Assembly: GCF_900119735.1 (NCBI RefSeq)
Contig: NZ_FPJW01000001.1
Coordinates: forward strand, 468,914-532,913
Length of the DNA: 64,000 nt
Reading direction: 5' to 3'
DNA from: Marinospirillum alkaliphilum DSM 21637
GTDB lineage: Bacteria; Pseudomonadota; Gammaproteobacteria; Pseudomonadales; Halomonadaceae
In this document: piece by piece, positions 45,703 to 53,361 of the stretch
How the letters are laid out: every line of letters begins with the position of its first letter
Position numbering within the stretch: position 1 is the stretch's first letter
Position numbers and translations under genes: made by a program
Notes under the pieces: model-generated
What the model was told of the DNA's origin: nothing
Database searches by the model: none
The model's input: only the letters and a program-made list of their open reading frames with translations

Positions 45703-46131
45703 ATGAGCGACAACGCGCTGAAAGTTTTTCAGGAAAAGTTTCGGGTTCATGAGTTGAGCATAGCCGAAACACCTGGCTGGATTCTTTCAGTGCGTCCACA
45801 GCAGTTGACTCTTGGCTCAATGGTTTTAAGTGTGCAGACTGAAGCAAAAAGCTTTGCTGAGCTTACTGCATGCCAGTGTCAGGAGATGGGGCAGTTGCTT
45901 GCCCATGCTGAGCAGTTGGTAAAAGAGCGCCTTGATGCCGTTCGCATCAATGTATTGTGTCTGATGATGCAGGACCCTTTGCTGCACTTTCATGTTTTTC
46001 CGCGTTATGCTGAGCCACTGCAGTTTGCTGGCCAGGTCTGGCAGGACGAAGACTGGCCGGGTCCGCCACTGATTCGCCCTGTGGTGACTGATCAAGCAGT
46101 GCTGCATGAGTTGCAAGGGATTTTTAAATAA
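45703..46131 (+). CDS. HIT-like nucleotide-binding protein with incomplete triad
   Basis: This 142-residue protein carries the C-terminal HIT signature as LLHFHVFPRY (about residues 92-101). Compared with HVHVHVLPR in Fhit, the first His is Leu while the nucleophile-position His and the last His remain. HIT enzymes hydrolyse or transfer nucleoside monophosphates from dinucleotides and nucleotide-sugar-like substrates. Standing between a cytidylyltransferase and LicD genes, it may handle a CDP- or CMP-linked intermediate. The ribosome site AGGAGA precedes ATG 45703. Confidence 0.75.
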   Translation: MSDNALKVFQEKFRVHELSIAETPGWILSVRPQQLTLGSMVLSVQTEAKSFAELTACQCQEMGQLLAHAEQLVKERLDAVRINVLCLMMQDPLLHFHVFPRYAEPLQFAGQVWQDEDWPGPPLIRPVVTDQAVLHELQGIFK

Positions 46132-46144
46132 ATATAAAAGGGGA

Positions 46145-47497
46145 ATGTTTTTGAATCATTTTTTTGATGTGATCAGGTACCGTTATCTGCGTTCATTTGT
46201 TGTTAAAACTGCGCGACGATATTACCGGGTCGGTAAATTCAGTGCGGCATGCAAATCCTATAAAAAATGCCTTGCTTCCCTGGAAAGGGTTGATTTGCCA
46301 AGTGTTTATAATGTAAAGCGCCAGTGGGAGTTTGAGTATTACCGTTCACTTTATCGGTTGGGTGAATCGCCTTTTGCAGACCCTTTTTTTGATGTGGACT
46401 TTAAACAGGCAGTTCCCTCCGTTATACCGCAATCTGTTACCGGTAGCTTTTCCATTCGGACTTTGCACTCTGGATACTTCATCACGGGGATTTATAAAGG
46501 GACTGGAAAGCAAGTTTGTTTATGCATTGATGACCAGCCGGTGACCAGTCTTTCGTTCAGAAAGAGTGGCCTTCGAAAAGGACATTTCAAAACTTATCTC
46601 AAGCGTTCGGTCGTGGATCGTTTGCCTGCTGAATCCTGCTTGTCACTCAGGGATGATCTTGGTCAGCCGCTGGCCTGTAGTGGTGTGACTTGTTTTAATC
46701 TGCTGGTACCTCATGGGGATGGCAGCTTGTTTGAGCGGCTTGCACAGGGCTCAAAAATCAACAAGAAGGGATTTCTGACCCTGACGAATGAGCAGGTCTC
46801 GCTGCAGCAGGATCGGTTTCTGGATCTTTATGTACGTGTGCGTCAGCACTTTGATGAAAAACTCGACAAAAAGCTCTTCATTCTTTATGGCACCTTACTG
46901 GGATTGATCCGGGAGGGTGATTTTATCAAGGGTGATGATGATTTTGATGCCGGTTATGTTTCCTTTGCCGACAACGCTGAGTCTGTGAAACAGGAAACCA
47001 TGCAATTGGTTGTGGAGCTGGTTCTGGCTGGATTCACCTGCAGCTTCAATACCAATGGCCGTTTGTTCCGGATTCGTGACCAGGCCACACCTGGACTGCA
47101 TCTGGATGTACGTCCGGTCTGGTTTGAGAAGGGCAAGGCATGGCTGCACAAGCAGGCTTGCCTGCCACTGGATCAATCAGACTTTTTGCCGGTGACAGAA
47201 CAGCAGTTGCGCGGCAAGCTGGTTTATACTCCCGCATCTGCAGAAAAGTTTCTGATCAGTTATTACGGCAGCGGCTGGAAAGTTCCGGACCCCACCTATT
47301 CCAACGCATCTCAGCGGATCCCGAAATCAGTGACACGGCATTTGAAAAAGCTGTGTATTGGCCCAGAGGATTATCGAGTCATGGTGGATGAAATCGAACG
47401 CAGAAGGCCGGATTATCCCAATGCAGGTCAGTTTATTTCTATTGGTCTGCACCCCCTGTATCCCTTGACTGAATATGAGGCCAACTGTGAGTGGTAG
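46145..47497 (+). CDS. LicD family phosphotransferase, large form
   Basis: This protein of about 450 residues has a LicD domain in its second half: LFILYGTLLGLIREGDFIK followed by GDDDFDAGYV, the acidic cluster that binds metal and the CDP substrate. LicD proteins transfer phosphocholine or other phospho-alcohols from CDP donors to glycans. The first 200 residues have no family I recognise. The start is uncertain: ATG 46145 is very close to the AAAAGGGG ribosome site, TTG 46151 has better spacing, and ATG 46106 lies inside the HIT gene. Confidence 0.75.
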   Translation: MFLNHFFDVIRYRYLRSFVVKTARRYYRVGKFSAACKSYKKCLASLERVDLPSVYNVKRQWEFEYYRSLYRLGESPFADPFFDVDFKQAVPSVIPQSVTGSFSIRTLHSGYFITGIYKGTGKQVCLCIDDQPVTSLSFRKSGLRKGHFKTYLKRSVVDRLPAESCLSLRDDLGQPLACSGVTCFNLLVPHGDGSLFERLAQGSKINKKGFLTLTNEQVSLQQDRFLDLYVRVRQHFDEKLDKKLFILYGTLLGLIREGDFIKGDDDFDAGYVSFADNAESVKQETMQLVVELVLAGFTCSFNTNGRLFRIRDQATPGLHLDVRPVWFEKGKAWLHKQACLPLDQSDFLPVTEQQLRGKLVYTPASAEKFLISYYGSGWKVPDPTYSNASQRIPKSVTRHLKKLCIGPEDYRVMVDEIERRRPDYPNAGQFISIGLHPLYPLTEYEANCEW

Positions 47498-48101
47498 TGC
47501 ACGTTTGGTAGGTGCAACGGCTGATAAAGCTCGAAAGTATCTGAAGCAGGTCACTGATGTGCTGGACAGAAAGGGTGTGATCTATTGTCTGGATGGTGGA
47601 ACCCTGTTGGGGATCGCCAGAGAAGGGCGTTTGCTGCCCTGGGATGATGACATGGACCTTTTTGTACCTGCTTCAGAAGTGGATAAGCTTAGAAAGTGCA
47701 TTCTGCCACTGTGGTTGAGTGGCCTGCGGGTAAGAACAGAGGCTTTTGAATCTGTCTGTGGCCCGGCAAAGCCGGGCGATCTGCGTGTTGTGAAGTTCAG
47801 GAACCGCAAGCGGTTGATCAGTCGCGGCGAGATTCTGCTGGATATTTTTGTCAAGTATGCCGATGAGGCGTTTTACCATTGGTCGGTTGGCAAGGGTGAA
47901 GGTCAGACGGTGAACAAGAAAGTGCCGCGTCACTTTTATGATAACCTTGCAACCCTTGAGTTTGATGGCAAAACCTACCCTGTTCCGGCGGATCTGGATG
48001 GTTATCTGACCTGTCGCTACGGTGACTGGCGCACGCCGGTGGAAGCGTGGAACTACAGGCAGGATGACCTGGCTGCTGTTTCTGCTGATCAACAACGCTA
48101 A
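47487..48101 (+). CDS. LicD family phosphotransferase, compact form
   Basis: This 204-residue protein is nearly all LicD domain: YCLDGGTLLGIAREGRLLPW then DDDMDLFVP (about residues 33-61), GEILLDIFVKY, and a C-terminal RYGDWRTP that is typical of the family. It should transfer a phospho-alcohol from a CDP donor. GTG 47487, six bases after ATGAGG, was preferred over ATG 47475. It overlaps the larger LicD gene by 11 bases, so the two are coupled and probably act on the same glycan. Confidence 0.83.
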   Translation: MSGSARLVGATADKARKYLKQVTDVLDRKGVIYCLDGGTLLGIAREGRLLPWDDDMDLFVPASEVDKLRKCILPLWLSGLRVRTEAFESVCGPAKPGDLRVVKFRNRKRLISRGEILLDIFVKYADEAFYHWSVGKGEGQTVNKKVPRHFYDNLATLEFDGKTYPVPADLDGYLTCRYGDWRTPVEAWNYRQDDLAAVSADQQR

Positions 48102-48121
48102 TCTTCTGAGTTCTGTCTGAC

Positions 48122-48583
48122 ATGTCCAAAACCATTCTGACCTATGGCACTTTTGATATGTTCCATATCGGTCATCTGCGCTTGCTGGAGCGCCTGAGTC
48201 ATATGGCTGACCGGGTTATCGTGGGTGTATCCACGGATGAGTTCAATCTCGGTAAAGGCAAGAAAACCCTGATTCCTTATGAGCAGCGGGCAGAGATTGT
48301 GTCGGCCATCAGTCATGTTGACCTGGTGATTCCCGAGGTTTCATGGGATCAAAAGGTTGAGGATGTAAAAAAGTATGGTGTTGATGTGTTTGCCATGGGC
48401 AACGACTGGGAAGGCAAGTTTGATTTTCTGAAAGAGCACTGCGAGGTGGTCTATCTGGAGCGCACCCGGAACATTTCCACCACAGAGCTGAAAAAATCCT
48501 TGAAAAGCTTTTTGTCGATTCCGCATGAAGACCTGTTGAAGGCTTTTGAAGTGCTGGAAATGCTGCGCCAGGATCTGGAGTAA
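48122..48583 (+). CDS. tagD: Glycerol-3-phosphate cytidylyltransferase (TagD-like), second copy
   Basis: This 153-residue enzyme has YGTFDMFHIGHLRLLERL (HxGH motif, about residues 8-25), the GNDWEGKFD loop and the canonical TagD end RTRNISTTELKK. It should make CDP-glycerol from CTP and glycerol-3-phosphate. Nearby LicD and TagF-like proteins are candidate users of CDP-glycerol. It is closer to true TagD than the copy at 45272. A helical tail of about 30 residues extends past the usual 129-residue B. subtilis TagD. Confidence 0.87.
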   Translation: MSKTILTYGTFDMFHIGHLRLLERLSHMADRVIVGVSTDEFNLGKGKKTLIPYEQRAEIVSAISHVDLVIPEVSWDQKVEDVKKYGVDVFAMGNDWEGKFDFLKEHCEVVYLERTRNISTTELKKSLKSFLSIPHEDLLKAFEVLEMLRQDLE

Positions 48584-48591
48584 CTCACACA

Positions 48592-49548
48592 ATGTTTGCC
48601 AGGTTTTCCAAGGCACTGCACAAGGCGGGTTTTTATCTTTCGGGTGCAACAACGGCTTATCTGCCGGATGCCTTGTTTCGACCATTTCTGCAATCCAGAC
48701 TGGCTGCCCTGTCCGATTATGACGAACAGGCGGTGATGGACCGGGTGAACTATTACAACCGCCTGGATGCGCCTTTTGATCTGGGTGATGCCGGTGTACG
48801 CATCGGTGATTTCCGACGCGATGGCAGCAGTGCCTATTTTCTTGATCTGAAGCGGTTGGCGCGGTATTTCCCTGCTGATTACCGCATGCACTATCTTTTT
48901 GGTGACATCACGCACGTACCGGATGTGCCGAGCTTTCTGAAAAGCCGCCCGATTGAGGGAGATGTCCGCAATTCCGTGTTGCTGAAACTGAATTCGGTTC
49001 GACACTATTATGCTGAGTCGGACCTTCTTTCTTTTGAAGGAAAGATTGGTAAGGCGGTATGGCGTGGTGTGGATCATATGCCCTGGCGTCAGGAGTTTCT
49101 GCAGCGGTATGCAAATAGCCATTTCTGTGATGTGGGCTGTGTTGGCAAAAAGGCTCGCAGGCCCGAGTTTTTAAAGCCTTTTATGTCGATTCGGGAGCAG
49201 TTGCGTTACCGTTATGTGGTGAGCATTGAAGGTTATGATGTTGCCACCAATCTGAAGTGGATTTTGCGCTCCAATTCCTTGTGCATGATGCGTCGCCCAC
49301 GTTTTGAAACCTGGTTTATGGAGGGGCGTCTGCAAGCGGGTGTGCATTATGTGGAGCTGCGTGATGACCATGCTGATCTTGAAGAGAAGATTGCCTGGTA
49401 CGAGTCGCATCCGGATGAGGCGCTACAGATTATTGCCAATGCCCGCCAGTTCAGCCGGATGTTTGAAGATGCCCGGCTGGAGGAGCTGGTAGGGCTTTTG
49501 GTGCTGGAAAAGTTTTTCCGTTACTCCGGTCAGTTATTGAGCAAGTAG
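48592..49548 (+). CDS. Glycosyltransferase family 90 (CAP10/LpsA-like)
   Basis: This 318-residue protein has the CAP10 pattern: AVWRGVDHMPWRQEFLQRYA (about residues 153-172), then YRYVVSIEGYDVATNLKWIL and a C-terminal block with LEEKIAWYESHPDEAL. GT90 enzymes are best known from fungal capsule and animal O-glucosyl/xylosyltransferases; bacterial members modify LPS. No signal peptide is seen, so it is likely cytoplasmic. Its 3' end overlaps the convergent TagF-like gene by 19 bases. Confidence 0.82.
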   Translation: MFARFSKALHKAGFYLSGATTAYLPDALFRPFLQSRLAALSDYDEQAVMDRVNYYNRLDAPFDLGDAGVRIGDFRRDGSSAYFLDLKRLARYFPADYRMHYLFGDITHVPDVPSFLKSRPIEGDVRNSVLLKLNSVRHYYAESDLLSFEGKIGKAVWRGVDHMPWRQEFLQRYANSHFCDVGCVGKKARRPEFLKPFMSIREQLRYRYVVSIEGYDVATNLKWILRSNSLCMMRRPRFETWFMEGRLQAGVHYVELRDDHADLEEKIAWYESHPDEALQIIANARQFSRMFEDARLEELVGLLVLEKFFRYSGQLLSK

Positions 49549-50606
49549 TTAACAATTCTTTCTGAAACCTTCCCATCCAGCGTGCCAATCAATTCTTCTG
49601 TGGTGCGATTTCTTTCGCTGCTGAGTCGCTCAGGGTTTGATAGTTCTGCCTTGAGGATTTTGACCAGTTGTGATGGTTTTTCTACATGAGCAGCAAGAGT
49701 TTGATAGGGCGTGATGGTCTGGTCCATGCGCTTTTCAAATCGGAAACGTAAGGGGCCGCGATAACTCCAGCGCAGTTTGAGGAAATCCAGCCAGACTACT
49801 GGTTTGTTCAGTGCTGCAAATTCAAACAGGGCTGATGATGCTTCGCTGATGAGCAGGTCGGCAGTAGCCATGTAGGGCAGCAGGGAGAGCTCTTCCGGTG
49901 GGGCCAGATAGGTGTTGTTGTGTTTGCTCCATGCCTGAAAGCATTTGCGCTGTGCCTTGTAGTTCGGATGCAGGTAGCTGTTCAGGTGGGGTTTGATGAT
50001 GATGTTGCAGTCAGGTAGCAACGCTGGCCAATCGCGGGGCATGCATTCAATGGAGCTGGGATAAAAGGTGGGTGCATACAGCAGGGTGGGTTTGTTGCTG
50101 CTTAGCCCGTGTTGTTCCGGTTTGAAAGCCTGTGGGTATGGCAGGTTTATGGGGGCCAGGGGGTCAAGTTTGGCGAATCCACTCTGGATGAAGCAGGCTT
50201 GCGGGTAGAGGTTCTGGAGTTGTTGTTGGCGGTGTGGGCCTTCAGTGAAACGTACATCAAAGTGACTCAGGTCTTCAGCGTAGTAACAGGCTTTTGTTCC
50301 TATTCCATGATACAGCAGGGCTGTTCGGGTTTTTTCCGGCAGTTGCGACAGTTCGCTGTAGTTGTTGCCAAAAATGATCCAGTCTGGTTCTTCCTGTTGG
50401 TAGTGTGCTGTCACAGCAGCTTCTTCAATAATCCTGAATCGCAGTTGGGATGTTGCGGCAAAGTGTTGTATGAGTGTTTTTGCATCGCTTTTGTTGTGAA
50501 TCAGCAGTTGGCTTTTAATGCCTCGTAGCTCCAGTTCATGATAAACAGGAAGAAATTGCGGAAGGTGGTACAGGCTCGAAACGTTAAACCAGATATTGTG
50601 GGACAT
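49530..50606 (-). CDS. CDP-glycerol glycerophosphotransferase family (TagB/TagF-like)
   Basis: This 358-residue GT-B-type protein has the family signs: ALLYHGIGTKACYY (about residues 97-110), TLLYAPTFYPSS, IIIKPHLNSY, and a C-terminal DLLISEASSALFEFAALNKPVVWLD. These proteins transfer glycerol-phosphate or related units from CDP-glycerol to a lipid-linked or glycan acceptor. It lies on the minus strand within an otherwise + strand locus and so has its own promoter, yet its likely donor is made by the neighbouring TagD-like gene. Confidence 0.85.
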   Translation of the reverse strand: MSHNIWFNVSSLYHLPQFLPVYHELELRGIKSQLLIHNKSDAKTLIQHFAATSQLRFRIIEEAAVTAHYQQEEPDWIIFGNNYSELSQLPEKTRTALLYHGIGTKACYYAEDLSHFDVRFTEGPHRQQQLQNLYPQACFIQSGFAKLDPLAPINLPYPQAFKPEQHGLSSNKPTLLYAPTFYPSSIECMPRDWPALLPDCNIIIKPHLNSYLHPNYKAQRKCFQAWSKHNNTYLAPPEELSLLPYMATADLLISEASSALFEFAALNKPVVWLDFLKLRWSYRGPLRFRFEKRMDQTITPYQTLAAHVEKPSQLVKILKAELSNPERLSSERNRTTEELIGTLDGKVSERIVNYLLNN

Positions 50607-50700
50607 TGGGCTGAGGTGTCTGCTGTAAGTTGCTTGGTGTTGGTGTATCTTACCGTTTTTGGTCCTTGGTTTGAATGGACCCTTGTCTGAAGAGTAGCGT

Positions 50701-51516
50701 ATGACGACCAGTGTGATTTTTACAACCTACAACTCACCTGCCTGGCTGGAGAAGGTGTTGTGGGGTTTTTTTGAGCAGACCGTGAAGGATTTCGAGATCG
50801 TTATTGCTGATGATGGCTCACGTGACGAAACCCGCGAGCTGATTGAGCGGATGCGCAGTCAGTCACCGGTGCCGATTCAGCATGTGTGGCAGGAGGATGA
50901 TGGTTTCCAGAAGTGCCGCATCATGAACAAGGCCATTCTGGCAACAAAGGGTGATTACCTGATTTTCACGGACGGAGATTGTATTCCGCGTGCTGATTTT
51001 GTTGAGCAGCATCTACGTCATCGTGAGCCGCGTGCTTATCTGTCCGGCGGTTATTTCAAGTTACCCATGCATGTGAGTGAAGCCATCACTCAGGATGATG
51101 TGATGCATCAACGTCCTTTTGATCCGGCCTGGTTGGTCAGTCAGGGCATGAAAAAAACGCATAAGTTCATGAAGCTGACCGCTCAGGGGCGCTGGGCTGA
51201 CTTTCTGAATACCATTAGCCCGACGCGTCCGACCTGGAACGGCCATAATGCCTCTTGTTACAAGGAGTTTGCGCTGGCGGTGAACGGTTTTGAGGAGAAG
51301 ATGCAGTATGGTGGTCAGGACTGTGAGTTTGGTGATCGTTTGGTGAACTTTGGTCTGAAGGCAAAGCGCATCCGTTATTCTGCGGTATGTGTGCATCTGG
51401 ATCACAAGCGGGGTTATGTAACGCCTGAGATGCTGGCCAATAGCCGTGCTATCCGCCAGGACACCAAAAAGAATCGTGTAGTGAAGGCGCGTCTGGGTAT
51501 TGATCAATATTTATAG
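50701..51516 (+). CDS. Glycosyltransferase family 2
   Basis: This 271-residue GT-A enzyme starts with TSVIFTTYNSPAWLEKVLWG and has IVIADDGSRDET, the metal-binding FTDGDCIPR (DxD-type, about residues 89-97) and a C-terminal acceptor part with TWNGHNASCYKEFALAVNGF and YGGQDCEFGDRL. The latter resembles the galactosyltransferase-like C-domain of chondroitin-type polymerases. It transfers a sugar in the cytoplasm; donor and acceptor are unknown. It diverges from the TagF-like gene and is followed 15 bases later by another GT. Confidence 0.88.
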   Translation: MTTSVIFTTYNSPAWLEKVLWGFFEQTVKDFEIVIADDGSRDETRELIERMRSQSPVPIQHVWQEDDGFQKCRIMNKAILATKGDYLIFTDGDCIPRADFVEQHLRHREPRAYLSGGYFKLPMHVSEAITQDDVMHQRPFDPAWLVSQGMKKTHKFMKLTAQGRWADFLNTISPTRPTWNGHNASCYKEFALAVNGFEEKMQYGGQDCEFGDRLVNFGLKAKRIRYSAVCVHLDHKRGYVTPEMLANSRAIRQDTKKNRVVKARLGIDQYL

Positions 51517-51531
51517 TGAGATGATCACAAA

Positions 51532-52428
51532 ATGAAACTACGTGAAGTCTGGCCATCCTTGCGAGCGACCTGGCGTGTCTGCCGACTTTCTTCGGCTGTT
51601 TTGAAGCGGTCAGCCGAAAAACCCTTGCCTGTCATTGTGACACTGACATCGATTCCTTCTCGTTTGCGGACTTTGCACTTAACAATTCGCAGTTTATTGG
51701 CACAATCAACAAAGCCTGAGCGTATTGTGTTGTGGCTTCACCGTGATCTTGAGCACAGCCTGCCGCAAAGCCTTGTTGAGCTGCAGGGTGAGGTATTTCA
51801 AATCCATTATGTGGATTTGACTTGCTCACATCGTAAGTTGATTCATTCGCTGACTGCTTTTCCGGATCGCGTGCTGGTTACCTGTGATGATGATGAGATT
51901 TATGAGGAGACATGGCTTGAGCGCTTGTATCGTGATCACTTGCAGTTTCCTGGGGATGTGATTGCTCATGAGTGCCGCAGAATTGCTTATGGTGCTGATG
52001 GTGCGCCTTTGCCCTACAGGAAATGGCGAACCCTTACGCAGGCGGGGGCTGCAGGTATGGATTTGCTGCCAATCGGTTATGGAGGGGTGCTTTATCCCCC
52101 GGGTGCCTTGATGCCCGAAGCCACGGATGTTGACTTGTTCATGCGCCTGGCTCCAAAGGCTGATGATCTTTGGTTTAAGGCGATGTCTTTTCGTAAGGGT
52201 ACACGAGTCAGGCGCTCGCGTGATCCCTTGCCAAAGCCAGTAGGAATTATTGGTTCCCAGTGGGTGTCTTTGCAGAAAACCAATGTGCATGAGGATGCCA
52301 ATAGGCTGCAGTGGTTGGCGATTTGTGAGCATTTTGGGATAGAGCTGGAACCACGACCTGCTCAGCGTAAGGCCGGTCCACTGTTGATGCTTTGGTTGTA
52401 TTTCAGTAGCTGTTGGCGGCTATCCTGA
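51532..52428 (+). CDS. GT-A fold glycosyltransferase
   Basis: This 298-residue protein has PVIVTLTSIPSRLRTLHLTI (about residues 33-52), ERIVLWLHRDLE, and a DxD-type metal motif VTCDDDEIYEETW. This arrangement is typical of glycosyltransferases found in capsule and LPS loci with no firm CAZy family in my memory. It begins with a basic stretch and ends with a hydrophobic tail (LLMLWLYFSSCW) that may touch the membrane. It ends at a terminator shared with the convergent yrbL-like gene. Confidence 0.78.
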   Translation: MKLREVWPSLRATWRVCRLSSAVLKRSAEKPLPVIVTLTSIPSRLRTLHLTIRSLLAQSTKPERIVLWLHRDLEHSLPQSLVELQGEVFQIHYVDLTCSHRKLIHSLTAFPDRVLVTCDDDEIYEETWLERLYRDHLQFPGDVIAHECRRIAYGADGAPLPYRKWRTLTQAGAAGMDLLPIGYGGVLYPPGALMPEATDVDLFMRLAPKADDLWFKAMSFRKGTRVRRSRDPLPKPVGIIGSQWVSLQKTNVHEDANRLQWLAICEHFGIELEPRPAQRKAGPLLMLWLYFSSCWRLS

Positions 52429-52435
52429 TAGCTTG

Positions 52436-52459
52436 AAAGGGGAGTTATTTCCCCTTTTT
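52436..52459. terminator. Bidirectional terminator between the GT-A gene and the yrbL-like gene
   Basis: The 8-bp stem AAAGGGGA (52436-52443) / TCCCCTTT (52450-52457) has loop GTTATT and T residues on the right, A residues on the left. It overlaps the stop codon region of the minus-strand gene. Confidence 0.75.
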
Positions 52460-53152
52460 ACTGTTTTTTCCTATAAGGGGCGTTGTGCTGATGGCGCGAA
52501 CTGTTTCCAGCATGATTGAGTGTTTAAACAGTTTGCGGTACCGGCGTCTTTGACGCTCAATGGATTTTATTTTCAGTAGCTTGTTGCTGATTGCACAGGT
52601 TGAGCGAATGGGAAACAGGGTTTTGTCGCCTAAACCGTCAATGATCATGAAACGGTGGCAATCACCTTGCCATGCATAGACAATATTTCTGCCTGTCAAG
52701 TCACTCATCACGAGTGATGAGGCCTTGTAGGTTTGAAAAAAAGCTTCCAGATCTGCAGCGGCCTGGGCATCAAAGCGGCCCGTTTTGAGAAGTTCTGTAT
52801 AGGTGGGGGCAAGCTTTCCATACTGATCTTTTTGAGCTTCAACAATAATGCCCGGACCCAGGTCTGTATCAGCAAATCCTCTGAAGCTTGCCAGGTGTGG
52901 AAAGATTGAAGATTCAGTGGCAATGGATTTAATGCGTACGTATTCGTTTAGCTCACGCAGTACACAAAGGTGCTTGAAACGAAAGCGCAGCTCATGGCGC
53001 CATTCTTTAAGTGAGCCTGGTCTTGTGGCATAGGGTTGGTGGATGAGCACCTTTACGAGCAGATTTTTGTCATGCGGATGCTGGTAAATGTGTCGTGCAG
53101 AACCTTTGAGTAAAGGTGTCTCTGCAGCCAGCAACAGCTTATGATCAGACAT
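52445..53152 (-). CDS. YrbL family kinase-fold protein
   Basis: This 235-residue protein matches the PhoP-regulatory-network YrbL family. It begins with a Gly-rich strand (PLLKGSARHIYQHPHDKNLLVKV) like a kinase nucleotide loop, followed by EWRHELRFRF, LGPGIIVEA and a catalytic-loop-like VMSDLTGRNIVY and FMIIDGLGDKT. The layout is that of a small protein-kinase or LPS-kinase fold. Members are often encoded among LPS core genes; the substrate is not established. It is cytoplasmic and transcribed towards the GT genes. Confidence 0.75.
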   Translation of the reverse strand: MSDHKLLLAAETPLLKGSARHIYQHPHDKNLLVKVLIHQPYATRPGSLKEWRHELRFRFKHLCVLRELNEYVRIKSIATESSIFPHLASFRGFADTDLGPGIIVEAQKDQYGKLAPTYTELLKTGRFDAQAAADLEAFFQTYKASSLVMSDLTGRNIVYAWQGDCHRFMIIDGLGDKTLFPIRSTCAISNKLLKIKSIERQRRRYRKLFKHSIMLETVRAISTTPLIGKNSKKGK

Positions 53153-53205
53153 TTATTTACATCCCGCCCATGGTTAAATACTACAATTATATGAAATTTC
53201 CATTG

Positions 53206-53326
53206 CGGGGTAAAACATTACCCACTCTTCTTTGAGCTGTGCAGGGAGTTATGGTTCAGTTTGCTTGATTCGTTTAGTATTGCAGCAAGGCATTTTCTGA
53301 AGGAGCAGCCGGTCTGCTCCTTTTTT
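53206..53326 (+). promoter_or_regulatory. Leader with hairpin and orphan terminator before the M16C peptidase
   Basis: On the + strand no gene lies between 53153 and 53361, yet a textbook terminator stands at 53300-53326: stem AAGGAGCAG / CTGCTCCTT, loop CCGGT, six to seven T residues. Upstream at 53208-53223 is a GGGTAA/TTACCC inverted repeat with loop AACA. The arrangement fits either a small RNA ending at 53326 or an attenuated leader of the peptidase gene, whose ATG is 36 bases further on. Confidence 0.5.
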
Positions 53327-53361
53327 ATTGGGTTTTTTGAATCTGGTTTTCCGAGGTTTTT

